Below are positions 1-10,868 of a DNA stretch of 64,000 bases, piece by piece (the stretch's first letter is position 1; each line of letters starts with the position of its first letter). Both the position numbers and the translations under genes were made by a program. The notes below the pieces were generated by a model. The model was not told where the DNA came from, made no database searches, and worked only from the letters and a program-made list of their open reading frames with translations. The DNA is from Wurfbainia villosa (lineage: Eukaryota > Streptophyta > Magnoliopsida > Zingiberales > Zingiberaceae): contig CM045991.1 in the NCBI GenBank assembly GCA_025175895.1, positions 78,541,174 to 78,605,173 on the forward strand, read 5' to 3'.

Positions 1-167
1 TGTCATGTATGCTTAGGTTTATATTTATGCCATGACATCATGATTATTGGCGCATATTTTGTTGGTGCAATCGGCCCAGGTCACGATTGACCAGGACTCG
101 AGTTTGACTCGAGTGATGTTTTGATGTTTCGACAAAAACATATGACAATGTAATTGTCATTTGGTAA

Positions 168-600
168 AGTCCAAGTCTTGAGTACTTGGCATGGAAAGTC
201 CAAGTGGGACACTTGGCATTGGGAAAAGTCCAAGCATGGGTCTTGGCAATGTAAAGTCCAACATGGGTTGGCAAGGAAAGTCCAAGCATGGTCTTGGCAT
301 GAAAAGTCCAACATGGGTTGGCAAGGAAAGTCCAAGCATGGTCTTGGCATGGAAAGTCCAACATGGGTTGGCAAGGAAAGTCCAAGCATGGTCTTGGCAT
401 GAAAAGTCCAACATGGGTTGGCAAGGAAAGTCCAAGCATGGTCTTGGCATGGAAAGTCCAACATGGGTTGGCAAGGGAAAGTCCAAGCTTGAGTCTTGGC
501 ATTTGAAGTCCAAGGGGTTTGATATTGGCTGCGTAAAGTCCAAGCGGGAGTCTTGGCAGCATAAGACCAATGGTTGGCAGCGTAAGTCCAAAGTGCCTTA
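168..600 (+). repeat. Hairpin minisatellite in the A 5' LTR
   Basis: Tandem units of about 25 bp alternate between CCAACATGGGTTGG and CCAAGCATGGTCTTGG types, giving a 50-bp higher-order unit. The CCAACATGGGTTGG block recurs at 259, 309, 359, 409 and 459. Each unit is itself an inverted repeat (CCAAC..GTTGG or CCAAG..CTTGG), so the array could fold as consecutive small stem-loops. Long apparent ORFs on both strands are by-products of this periodicity. Confidence 0.9.
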
Positions 601-1134
601 GCGGTGTAGACATCGTTAGCATGACATAGCCGATGGAAGCACCTGAAGGCTAGCGCGATGGATGAACAAGTCATGGATGACTTGGAGGGATCCGAGAGGC
701 GTGAGGCTGATGGAGGTGGCTAGAAGGCTTAGGTCTAGGCTAAGGGTGGTCTAGCAAGTATGGGAACCATACTTGGGTTAAAACCTCATGTTTGAGGTGT
801 GCCGGTCGGTGCCATGTGGCGATCGGCTGGACCGAAATCAACTAGGGTTTATTTTGCGGGTTATGGCCTAGCGATCATTTGCCAAGGTGGGATCGGTGAT
901 GGCTCAGCGATCTCGTGATCATGTGATCGATCAGGTGCTCGAAATCGGCCCGCGAATGGTGTCGAGACTCGACGGGTCGAGTGAGGACTCCATCGGTCGT
1001 GATGGTCTGTCGGATCGGCGTGATGAAGGTTCCGTTGGACTTATCCGGCGTGGATCTAGCCGTTGTCTCCGCGACAAGTGGCATCGATCGTGATGGTCTC
1101 GATCACGGTGATCAACTTTTTCGCAGGTTGAAGC

Positions 1135-1143
1135 TATATATGG
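1135..1143 (+). promoter_or_regulatory. TATA-like box of A 5' LTR
   Basis: TATATATGG lies at the position where the sibling element D has TATAAAAGG, just before the shared GAGCTCGTGATGGAGG. It is the probable core promoter of the LTR. In A's 3' LTR the matching site is the shorter CATATATGG at 6240-6247. Confidence 0.6.
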
Positions 1144-1623
1144 AGCTCGTGATGGAGGAAAAACCAAGGGTTCTTTGAGGCGATTTGGGGCGAGTTGCTG
1201 CTGCAATTCAGGGTCTCTAAGTGCTACTCGATCAACCTAGCGATCAAGCATTCAAGAGCATTTGTAAAGTGTTTTCTTTACCAGTTTTGCTTTGTATTTC
1301 ATTGTATTTGCTTGTAGCTATTTGTTTATTGTTGTAAACAATTGTAAGAGGTTTCTCCGCCTCCGACTCGTGTCGAGGAGGAGTTATTTCATAGTGGTGT
1401 GTGATTGGCATCGCTAGGGTTCGTACGAACCCGATCCGTGGAGTAGGAATCGTGCAGTTCCGAACCACGTTAAATCTTCGTGTCTTTGTGTGTGCTTGTC
1501 CATTTCGTTATTGTATTATTTCTATTTCCGCTGCGCACTAACGAAATTGTAGACACGAACGAGATAAAATTCAATTGACACTATTCACCCCCCCTCTAGC
1601 CATTCCAAATATCTCCCAACAAG

Positions 1624-1635
1624 TGATATCAGAGC
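1624..1635 (+). other. Primer binding site (initiator tRNA-Met) of A
   Basis: TGATATCAGAGC, two bases after the LTR end, matches the usual plant copia iMet PBS TGGTATCAGAGC with one G-to-A change. It would prime minus-strand cDNA synthesis. Confidence 0.88.
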
Positions 1636-1693
1636 CCGGGGCTCTTCTACGGACTAACCGCCCGGAGCTAAGACAAGAGGCTAGAGGGTGAAG

Positions 1694-3340
1694 ATGGAAT
1701 TCCAAGACAAGCTTGGATGGGATATCAATACTCCACCTCCATATGATCCAGAAGATTTTCCGACGTGGAGAGCAAGAATGGAAACATTCTTGATGATGAA
1801 CATAGAGGATTGGTTCATCCTCGTTGAAAGCCTTGAACCCCCTAGGGATAAGAAGGGAAATGTCCTAAAATTGAAAAAGTGGACCCAAGAGCAACGCCAA
1901 AAGCTCAAGACCGAAATTAAGGTAACGAAACTTTTGGAAGATTTAATCCCTAATGATGTTTTGTGCAAGCTAGGGGATTACATGTATGCCAAGGAGCTAT
2001 GGAGAAAATTGGCAAGATTCCATGAGGAGAGTTCATCCTCAAGTGAAAGTGAGGAATCGGAAGTTGAGATGGAGTCAACTTCCGGATCGGAGAAAGAAGA
2101 AGTAGAAGAGATGGAAGAAGCATCTACTTCTAGAATTGAGGAGGAGAGACCATCCTCTACACGGGAGCAACCTCAAGAAGAGCCTTCAACATCCGATCAA
2201 GATGAGGAAGCTCAAAATTCAACTCCGGCACCTACCACCACCCTAGGTAACTCAAACACTTTATCTTCCAATAAAAATCATATTATGTGTTTTGAGTGTA
2301 GGGAATTTGGGCACTATAAGAGCAAGTGCCCAAAGAAGGTTAGGAAAGCTCCACCGGCACCAAAGGCCAAGGATGTCGGTCCCTCAAGTCAAAAGAGCAA
2401 GGAGCATATTATATGCTTCAAGTGCAACTCAAAGGGACATTATCGGAGTCAATGTCCAAGGGGAAAGAAGAAAGGGCAAGAAGGAGCAACACAAGTAGGG
2501 GGAGCCTCCAAGGCAAACCCTAAGGTAAAATTTATTAATGCACCTTCAATTTCTAGGGATAAGAAGCATGCTAGGAATAATTTTAATAGTCTTGCTATTG
2601 TGCATGAAAAGCATGCTAGAAATAATAGATATATTTGCCTAGGAGCTAAGAGTGTTCACTTAGGAAATAAGAAGAAATTTGGGACTAATGTCCCTAAAAA
2701 TATATTACCTAAGGAAAGCATTAAGAAAATAGGAGAACATCTAGGCTTTAATGCTAAGAAATCTAGACATATGCCTAGAAATAAAAATATCTCAAGAGAA
2801 AATGAAAAATCAAAAATTGAGATATTAGAAAAGGAAAATCAAGCCTTGAGATCAAGGCTTGAAAAACTTGAAAAGACCCTTAAGGTTATGCAAAATCAAA
2901 TGCAAGGGTCAATTAGTCAAACTTCTAGGTCCAAAAGTCAAAGTCAACACCTAGGACCTAAGAGTCGAAAGTAAACCAAAGGCAAGCAAGGTTTGGGTCA
3001 CAAACCTAAGCCTAAGGTGGCTTACCATAGTGTTCCATTTTATTATGGAACACAAACTAGGTCTAGGAAGACTAAGGTCAATAGGGAAGTCATCCCTAGA
3101 GTTGACCAAGGGTTGTGCCTAGTGGCTAAGGTTTCTAGGAAACCTAGGGTGGCCACTAAGAAGGTTGCAAGGGGAGTTACCCCTAGAGTCAACCTAGGTA
3201 AGACCCAAATGACCAAGGCTAACAAGCCTAGGAAGGTCATTAGGAAGGTATCTAGGGAGGTTATCCCTAAGGAATACCTAATTAACCCTAGGAGCTCAAA
3301 TCGGTTTTGGGTTCCTAAGAGCGTGATTGATTCACGCTAG
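1694..3340 (+). pseudogene. gag: Element A gag, one internal stop
   Basis: Copia-type Gag, the nucleocapsid/capsid protein that packages element RNA. ATG at 1694 is chosen because D's gag starts at the matching ATG; an in-frame GTG lies at 1688. The N-terminal part (about residues 1-115) holds the copia gag signature with paired Trp and 'AKELW'. An acidic Ser/Glu-rich linker follows, then two CX2CX4HX4C zinc knuckles (residues 199-212 and 241-254), then a basic, coiled-coil-prone tail. The frame breaks at TAA 2972-2974, where D has TCA, and reopens to TAG 3338-3340, ending in FWVPKSVIDSR. Compared with gag of E and B, the second half of the gag domain is missing. No pol follows. Confidence 0.88.
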
Positions 3341-5227
3341 ATGGGTTAGGGTGTGCCAACCTTAAATGGATGGGTAGTTAACTCAACCATGGCAAAGGTG
3401 GCACTTTAGGTTATTTTCAAGGTTATGGATACCTTGGAAATAGTTTTGAATTATCATCCTAAAAGATTTTAGGGTGTGCCAATATTATTTGAGAAGCTTG
3501 ATAAAATGGTCAAATTGGCACAATTTAGGTTTAGAGGTCGTAGTGTGTCATTTTGGGTTTTTGGCACACTTGGGAAAATTTAGGTTAATATGGCAAAATA
3601 TACTTAATTATATCAAATGGCAATTAATATTAAAATTTAGGTATTACTATACCTATATATTTTATATGCCATGCTTTGTTTGCCATATAACATGCCATGA
3701 CATCATGCTTATTTTTAATCATTCTATATGTCATGTACATGTTTAGGATTAAGGCTTTAAATGTCATGTGTTTTTAGATTTCATCTTATGCCATGACATC
3801 ATGATTATGAGCATGTGTTTATCTATATCATCTCAAATGCCATAATCACTCATGCATTTAAGATAATTTGATTAAAATTGATTTAAGGACTATGACATGA
3901 CTTGGAGTCCCATTTATAAGGGAATCAAGTAGGGTTGCCTTAGAAAAATGCATGAAACCCTAGATTAAATGAACCAAAAATCCACATCTCACATCTAATT
4001 GACATGTATGTGTATTTATACACCATAGATACATGTGAGATGCTAGGATATGAGTTAAGTTCAAGGTGCATAGTTTTTGCATCTAGATGAACTAAAACTC
4101 ATCTAATTCTATTTGTGGATCATTGGGAAAGCTTGTGTACAAGTCATGTGCATAGAGCCCAAGGAATATGATCCAAAATAAGGTTTTGAAAACATTTTAA
4201 AATCATTTTGAAAAACCTTGGTGAAGTCTATCTTTTGATAGCAATCACCATTGATGAAGTTGATACAAAATAGGGCCAAAACATTGAAAATTTCAATGGT
4301 TTTGAGTTTTGTATCAAATTCACTATTTTATGGGTAAAATAATTTTCAAACATTTTTCACCCATTGTATTGGTCATAAGTATTATACGTACCAAATTTCG
4401 TGATTTTTCGATATACGTATAATTATTTATGATTTTCTAAAATTCAACTCTGATAACTGAAAATTGGATTTTGATTATCGATCATGATCATAGTGCGATC
4501 GGTGATGGATGATCGGTGATTTCTGAATCACTCGACAGGTAGCCTAATTTTGGGGGAAAACAAGATTGTTTAACCCAATTTCAGCTACGGTTATGGTCCC
4601 TAATCACTCCTAACCCTAGGATATGCTTTGGGAAGCATTATAAAGGGTGAAAATCCATTGGATATGGATTAGGAGAGTTGTTTAGGGTTTGTATCAATGT
4701 TAAGGTGTTGGAAAGTTCAATGTTGAATTTCTAACCTTAATTTTGATGGTTTAGAGTTCCTATTGGCTTAGGGACTTCCCAAGGACATTGTTGGTGCAAT
4801 GGTCAAAGGGGAGCAAGCCTTTAGGGGGAGATATCCATCTTGGGATGATGGATGTGTTTTTTCTCCTTGAAGAGGAGAAGTTATTGGGAGAATATGACAT
4901 CAATTGGGAAATTGATGGAACTTTTGAGAGACCCAATTTGGAAATTGGGAGAGTAAATGGGATTGTCTCTCTTGAGTGATATTGGACTTATCACTAGGAA
5001 GATGGTAGGCATCCTAAGTATTTTTTGGACCAAGGGGGAGATTGTAAGATCTCATTGGGACATGAGACATTGACCCTCTTGGGGAGAAAACCTTTTTGAT
5101 GTTAGTCAAAAAGGGGGAGAATGTTTGGGGGAGAACATTTGGAGAGTATTTACCAATTTGGGATAATTGGGAAAGGATTTGAGTTAGTGTTCTAACTCAA
5201 TAATTTGTTTAGTTTTTGTCAAACATC
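3341..5227 (+). other. Element A noncoding internal region
   Basis: About 1.9 kb between gag and PPT without a credible gene. It is conserved in A' and D. It contains a perfect stem-loop (4219-4250), several AAGGGGGAGA polypurine runs (about 5031-5044 and 5107-5119) before the true PPT, and a few short chance ORFs. A degraded GATCGGTGAT-type tract near 4490-4535 occupies the place where A' and D carry CAGTCGACTG-like sites. Confidence 0.75.
4219..4250 (+). other. Conserved stem-loop in A internal region
   Basis: TGGTGA-agt-CTATC-TTTT-GATAG-caa-TCACCA: two perfectly paired arms (6 and 5 bp) around a TTTT loop with a symmetrical 3-nt internal loop. The same hairpin is at 7128-7159 in A' and at 44646-44677 in D, where the single arm change (TCATCA) still allows a G-U pair in RNA. 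It is a candidate cis-acting RNA element; its function is unknown. Confidence 0.6.
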
Positions 5228-5240
5228 AAAAAGGGGGAGA
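5228..5240 (+). other. Polypurine tract of A
   Basis: AAAAAGGGGGAGA one base before the 3' LTR: the plus-strand primer site. Confidence 0.9.
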
Positions 5241-5241
5241 T

Positions 5242-6726
5242 TGTTGGTGCAATCGGCCCAGGTCATGATTGACCAGGACTCGAGTTTGACTCGAGTGATG
5301 TTTTGATGTTTCGACAAAAACATATGACAATGTAATTGTCATTTGGTAAAGTCCAAGTCTTGAGTACTTGGCATGGAAAGTCCAAGTGGGACACTTGGCA
5401 TTGGGAAAAGTCCAAGCATGGGTCTTGGCAATGTAAAGTCCAACATGGGTTGGCAAGGAAAGTCCAAGCATGGTCTTGGCATGAAAAGTCCAACATGGGT
5501 TGGCAAGGAAAGTCCAAGCATGGTCTTGGCATGGAAAGTCCAACATGGGTTGGCAAGGAAAGTCCAAGCATGGTCTTGGCATGGAAAGTCCAACATGGGT
5601 TGGCAAGGGAAAGTCCAAGCTTGAGTCTTGGCATTTGAAGTCCAAGGGGTTTGATATTGGCTGCGTAAAGTCCAAGCGGGAGTCTTGGCAGCATAAGACC
5701 AATGGTTGGCGGCGTAAAGTCCAAGCGGAGTCTTGGCGGCGTAAGTCCAATGTGCCTTGGCGGTGTAGACACCATTAGCATGACATAGCTGAGGGAAGCA
5801 CCCGGAGGCTAGCGGGATGGATGAACAAGTCATAGATGACTTGGAGGGATCCGAGAGGCGTGAGGCTGATGGAGGTGGCTAGAAGGCTTAGGTCTAGGCT
5901 AAGGGTGGTCTAGCAAGTATGGGGGAACCATACTTGGATTAAAACCTCATGTTTGAGGTGTGCGGTGGTGCCATGTGGCCGACCGAGTTAACTAGGGTTT
6001 GGTTGTGGGTTATGGCCTAGTAGTCGCGGAGGTGGGCGGTGATGGCTCGGATGTGTCGATCGTGTGATCGACCGGTGCTCGAGAAATCGGCCCGCAGAAT
6101 GGAGTCGAGACTCGGCGGTCGAGTGAGGACTCCATCGGATCGATGGTCACAATGATCGGATGATCCGTTGGACTTATCCAGCGTGGATCTAGCCGTTGTC
6201 TCACGACAACAGTGGCATCCGTCGACTAATGGTCCCGATCATATATGGAGCTCGTGATGGAGGAAAAACCAAGGGTTCTTTGAGGTGATTTGGGGCGAGT
6301 TGCTGCTGCAATTCAGGGTCTCCAAGTGCTACTCGATCAACCTAGCGATCAAGCATTCAAGAGCATTTGTAAAGTGTTTTCTTTACTAGTTTTGCTTTGT
6401 ATTTCATTGTATTTGCTTGTAGCTATTTGTTTATTGTTGTAAACAATTGTAAGAGGTTTCTCCGCCTCCGACTCGTGTCGAGAAGGAGTTATTTCATAGT
6501 GGTGTGTGATTGGCATCGCTAGGGTTCGTACGAACCCGATCCGTGGAGTAGGAACCGTGCGGTTCCGAACCACGTTAAATCTTCGTGTCTTTGTGTGTGC
6601 TTGTCCATTTCGTTATTGTATTATTTCTATTTCCGCTGCGCACTAACGAAATTGTAGACACGAACGAGATAGAATTCAATTGACGCTATTCACCCCCCCT
6701 CTAACCATTCCAAATATCTCCCAACA
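5242..6726 (+). repeat. Element A 3' LTR
   Basis: 1485 bp, TGTTGGTGCAATC...CTCCCAACA, followed by TSD TATTT (6727-6731). It has four copies of the 50-bp hairpin unit (blocks near 5440, 5490, 5540, 5590) against five in the 5' LTR, but keeps one extra 'gcggagtcttggcggcg' unit near 5718-5745. Confidence 0.92.
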
Positions 6727-6731
6727 TATTT

Positions 6732-8098
6732 CACTTATGCTATCATTATATGCCATGATCATATTTCATCCATTTAGGTTTAATGAAAAATAATTTAAGG
6801 ACAATTGGCATGACTTGTAGTCCCATGTATAAGGGAATCGAGTAGTGTTGCCTTAGAAAATGTATGAGGACCTAGATTAGGATGAACAAAACCCACATCT
6901 CACATCAAATTAATATGTGTGTGTTTTCAAACACCCTAGACAAATGTGAGATGCCGGAAATTAGTTAAGTTCAATGGGCATAGTTTTTGCATCTAGATGA
7001 ACTCAAACTTATCTTATACCATGATGGATCATGGGGAAAGTTAATGTGCAAGTCATGTGCATTGAGCCCATTGATCATGATCCAACATAGGTTTTCAAAA
7101 ACATTTTGAAATCATTTTAGAAAACCTTGGTGAAGTCTATCTTTTGATAGCAATCACCATTGATGGAGTTGATACAAAGTAGGGCCAAAACATTAAACTT
7201 TTCAATGGTTTTGAACTTTGTGTCAATATTCTAATTTTATGGGTAATTTAATTTTCAAATATTTTTCACCCATTGTATTTGTTATAAGTAATATACGTAT
7301 GAAGTTTCAAGATTTTTCAAATTACGTATAATTACTTATGATTTTCCAAAATTTGATTTCTAAATATTGAATTTCTGCATTTATAGAAATCAGTCGACTG
7401 GCGTCAACGACAGTCGACTGGTGACTGTAAGAGTCTACTGTCATGTTTGATTTCGAGTAAACAAGGTTTGTTTAGCCTGATTTCAGCTATGTTAGGCTAC
7501 CTTATCTTCTCCTAACCATAGGATATGCTTTGGAAAGTATTGGAAAGGGTGAAAATCTATTAGATATGGATTAGGAGAGTTGTTTGGGTGTGTATCAATT
7601 TTAAGGTGTGTGAAAGTTCAAGGTTGAACTTTTGACCTTAATTTTGATGGTTTAGTGTTACTATAGGCTTAGGGACTCTCCAAGGACATTGTTGGTGCAA
7701 TGGTCAAGGGGGAACAAGCCTTTAGGGGGAGGTTATCCATCATGGGATGATAGATGCGTTCTTCCTCATGAGGGGGAGAATTTTGAGAATGTGAGATGCC
7801 CAATTTGGAAATTGGGAGAGTTTGTAGGATTGCCTCTCTTGAGTAATATGTGACTTATCACTAGGAAAAGTGAAGGCATCCTAGGTGTTTTTGGACCAAG
7901 GGGGAGATTGTAAGATCTCATTGGGATATGAGACATTCACACTCTTGGGGAGAACCTTTTTGATGTATGTCAAAAAGGGAGAGAATTAACGGGAGAAGTT
8001 ATGGGAGAATTTGAGATTATCAATTTGGGAGAATTGGTAAAGAGATTTGAGCTAGGTGGCCTAACTCAAAGGTGTTTGTGGTTTTTGTCAAACTTCAT
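6732..8098 (+). other. Element A' noncoding internal region (3' part)
   Basis: Homologous to about 3790-5227 of A, with no gene. It holds the conserved stem-loop (7128-7159), two perfect CAGTCGACTG palindromes (7391-7400, 7411-7420), and a PPT-like CAAGGGGGAGATTG near 7899-7912, about 200 bp before the true PPT. Confidence 0.8.
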
Positions 8099-8110
8099 AA
8101 AGGGGGAGAT
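8099..8110 (+). other. Polypurine tract of A'
   Basis: AAAGGGGGAGAT directly before the 3' LTR start TGTCAGTACAATCGG. Confidence 0.85.
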
Positions 8111-9695
8111 TGTCAGTACAATCGGCCCAGGTCACAATTAACCAGACTCAAGTTTGACTCGAGCGGTATTTTGATGTTCGACAAGATGTATGACAATGTA
8201 ATTATCATGGGAAAGTCCAAGTCTTGAGTACTTGGCATGGAAGGTCCAAGTGGGACACTTGGCATTGGAAAAGTCCAAGTCATGGGTACTTGGCATGGAA
8301 GGCCCAAGCATGGGTCTTGGCAAGGGAAAGTCCAAACTTGAGTCTTGGCAATTGGAAAGTCCAACATGGGTTGGCATAGAAAATCCAAGCATGGGTCTTG
8401 GCAAGGGAAAGTCCAAGCTTAAGTCTTGGTGAATGGAAAGTCCAACATGGGTTGGCAAGAGAAGTCCAAGGGTTGATATTGGCGGCGTAAAGTCCAAGGG
8501 TAGAGTCTTGGCAGCATAAGTCCAATGGTTGGCAGCGTAAAGTCCAAGCGGTAGTCTTGGCAGCGTAAGCTCAATGTGCTATGGTGGTATAGACCAGCTT
8601 AGTATGACAATAGCCGATGGAAGCACCTGAAGGCAAGCGTATGGATGAACAAGTCATGGATGACTTGGAGGGATCCGATAGGCGTAAGGCTGACGGAGGT
8701 GGCTAAAAGGCTTAGGTCTAGGCTAAGGGTGGTCTAGCAAGTATGAGGGCATCATACTTGGGGTTATACCTCATGTTTGAGGTTATATGTCAACTAAGGC
8801 TTTGGACCAGTCGATTGGTGAAGTGTTTTGACACTTGGCAGCCGAGTTGACTCTTGACAGTCGACTGGGATTATGGCCAGTCGAACTATCGTGAGTCGAC
8901 TAGGGTTCGACTATGGCAAAATGCCTTGGCAGTCGATTGCCAGAATTGGGAAGTCGACTGATTACAGCCGACTGTCATGGAGGGCAGCCGACTGTTGGTT
9001 GGGGTTGTGGGAGCAGAATGCTCGATAGCCAATTGGTCAGTTGGCTATGGCCCTGGCAGTCGACTGCTGGGTAATAGCAGTCGACTTCCAGTGTAACTTT
9101 TGGCTTGAATGCCGATGTGGATTAAGTCCATTGTGAGACAACGGTATTGTTGGCAGTTGACTGGGGCCTTATGGCAGTCAACTACTAGGCAAAAATCTAG
9201 GTCACAAGGAGGCTTAAAAGGAGCTCGACAGGAGGGATTTCCACAGCGATTTCTTGGGTGTCTTTGAGGCGATTTGCTAGTGCAAATCAAGGTCTTCAAG
9301 CACAGTTCAAGCAATCAACAAGCAAGCATCCAAAAGTGCATTTGTAAAGTTTTTTTACGTGTTTTTGTGTATTTCATTTGTAATCGCTTGTATTTACTTG
9401 TATTACTTTTGTATTCACTTGTATGATGTTTCTTTGCATCCAACATGTTGTCGAGAAGGAGTTTTAGTAGTGGTGTGTTCATCACTCGAGCTCGTTGAGC
9501 TCACCCCGTGGAGTAGGAACCCTAAGGTTCCGAAGCACATATATCGGTTTGTTGTCTGCTTGTGTTGTGTATTTATCTTTATCATTATATATTCTGCTGC
9601 GTACACTAACACTTGTAGAAAGCACGCAAATGAATTCCATTGACGCATCAAATGCGCTATTCACCCCCCCTCTAGCGGTCTTCAAGGTTCCTACA
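8111..9695 (+). repeat. Element A' 3' LTR
   Basis: 1585 bp, from TGTCAGTACAATCGGCCC to GGTTCCTACA. Same family as the A and D LTRs but clearly older or more divergent. It contains a CCAAG/CTTGG hairpin array (about 8210-8580), then a CAGTCGACTG array (about 8810-9190) with many C-to-T type variants, and a TATA-poor CTTAAAAGGAGCTCG near 9212 where D has TATAAAAGGAGCTCG. It ends with the CTATTCACCCCCCC-CTCTAG motif. Confidence 0.88.
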
Positions 9696-9867
9696 TAACC
9701 TAGATATACAAATCGAGCATATATGAGAAATATGATTTAAAATGCATCAACATACATTTATAAATCCCATTCATTTTTTGAATTCGAAAATCAAAACCCT
9801 CAAAATCAATTCGGGAGGTCATAGGTTCATCTCCGAATGGGTTGATATCCAACATAGATAAGAACAA

Positions 9868-10288
9868 CCTTGGAGAGAGTCCAACAAGTCATTCTTAGCT
9901 ACGATGGTAGGTATCAAGTATACCAATTGTATATCACATATATGCAACTATCACAATGTTCTATCAACTAATTGAATGTTCACACATACATTGGGTTGTT
10001 AACACATAACAAGTATGCATCATATGCATAGCACCCAACTTGACCTCCCTTCACATCGACCTTGGAGAGAGTCCAACAAACCGATGCTCGCTCCAAGTTA
10101 AAGCTGACCCATTAATCGTGAAATAGTTTTAATATGGTTAGAGCGCATTCAACCAATTAGCCAGGCTTGGAGAGAGTCCAACAACCCAAACTAACGATTG
10201 ACCTCTGATTCATACCATATTAGTAATAAACTATTTTAATGTTTTGAATATGTTCAGGTTCGAGTCAGGCTTGGAGAGAGTCCAACAA
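9868..10288 (-). repeat. Four dispersed copies of a 19-nt 5' UTR motif (C')
   Basis: CTTGGAGAGAGTCCAACAA on the plus strand (sense TTGTTGGACTCTCTCCAAG) occurs at 9869, 10061, 10166 and 10270. The same four sites, in the same order, exist in element C (54714, 54907, 55008, 55111), one with a single change. Spacing is irregular, so this is not a simple tandem repeat. A regulatory or packaging role is possible but unproven. Confidence 0.75.
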
Positions 10289-10854
10289 CCCAAACAAGAA
10301 ATGGAACTCCAGTTCTAACCATATTAATGGAAGGTGTAGGCTTTAATATTGTGTAAGGGTTTTAAGGTCTCATCCTCTTTCTATGCAAATAATTATTATC
10401 TACATGGCATAGCACGCATGACATACATATGTGCGACTAATGCATCTACATGTCACGGCACGCACGACATAATGATATGCATCTAATGCAATTACATGAC
10501 ATACAATTATGACATGTACAAATAGTTTCCTTATTTGTCATAACTAATTTTTGAAATAAAATATGTTTGAGATTTGATTTCTCAAATCAAATCTTGATTA
10601 AATTAGGAAACAAATTTTTAAATCTAATCACATATTTTATTTATGGAAAATATTAATTAAGGAAATTCAAATTTAATTTGGAAACAAATTTCCTAAATTT
10701 TAATTTCCTAATCACATTAGAAAATTTCCAATTTGAATTTCTTTACTAATTAAAATTTCCATAATTATTTCTAAATTTTCCAAAAGTAAAAAATTTCCAA
10801 AAATACAATTATGACTATTGAAAAACAATTTTATGATTATTTCAGAACACAGTC

Positions 10855-10868
10855 GGGCTCTAATACCA
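10855..10868 (-). other. PBS of C' (initiator tRNA-Met type)
   Basis: GGGCTCTAATACCA on plus is TGGTATTAGAGCCC on minus, one change from the iMet PBS. It lies one base from the LTR end. Confidence 0.85.

Larger units (their letters stand above)
60..1621 (+). repeat. Element A 5' LTR
   Basis: 1562 bp, from TGTTGGTGCAATCGG to CTCCCAACA, followed two bases later by the PBS. It carries a CCAAC/CCAAG hairpin minisatellite (about 168-600), a degraded CAGTCGACTG array (about 800-1130), a TATA-like box at 1135, and the common LTR-end motif CTATTCACCCCCCC-CTCTAG at about 1580-1600. It differs from the 3' LTR by one 50-bp repeat unit and by many small changes in 800-1130; other parts are nearly identical. 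Confidence 0.93.
60..6726 (+). mobile_element. Element A: complete gag-only (TR-GAG-like) copia retrotransposon
   Basis: A complete element with LTRs 60-1621 and 5242-6726 (TG...CA), a PBS at 1624, gag at 1694-3340, and a PPT at 5228-5240. It is flanked by the 5-bp target-site duplication TATTT (55-59 and 6727-6731). No protease, integrase, reverse transcriptase or RNase H motif is visible between the LTRs. It is therefore non-autonomous and would need enzymes in trans. The architecture matches the plant class called TR-GAG. It is inserted in the internal region of its sibling A'. Confidence 0.93.
1..9695 (+). mobile_element. Element A': gag-only copia element, 5' part outside window
   Basis: Positions 1-59 and 6732-8098 are internal noncoding sequence of the same family as element A: they align with about 3720-5230 of A (for example ATGCCATGACATCATGATTA). 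A is inserted between them. The element ends with a PPT at 8099-8110 and a 3' LTR at 8111-9695. Its 5' LTR, PBS and gag lie before the window. It sits in the 5' UTR of minus-strand element C', so it is younger than C' and older than A. The family assignment is solid; its coding content cannot be judged here. Confidence 0.85.

Noticed and set aside
249..480. Regular 25/50-bp repeats resembling a CRISPR array
   Set aside because: The 'spacers' are themselves repeated, the context is a plant LTR, and no cas gene exists here; it is a hairpin minisatellite.
44..674. Long overlapping ORFs on both strands in the LTR hairpin arrays (also 5226-5833, 8113-8525, 38338-38896, 45643-46210, 28210-28569, 35364-35723)
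   Set aside because: They read through tandem CCAAG/CCAAC repeats in up to four frames at once, with no start conservation; a by-product of the repeat periodicity, inside LTRs.
4788..4979. 63-codon ORF in A internal region
   Set aside because: Not preserved in A' or D at the homologous place; chance ORF.
9045..9314. 89-codon minus ORF in the A' LTR
   Set aside because: Lies across the palindrome array and U3/R region of the LTR, absent from A and D LTRs.
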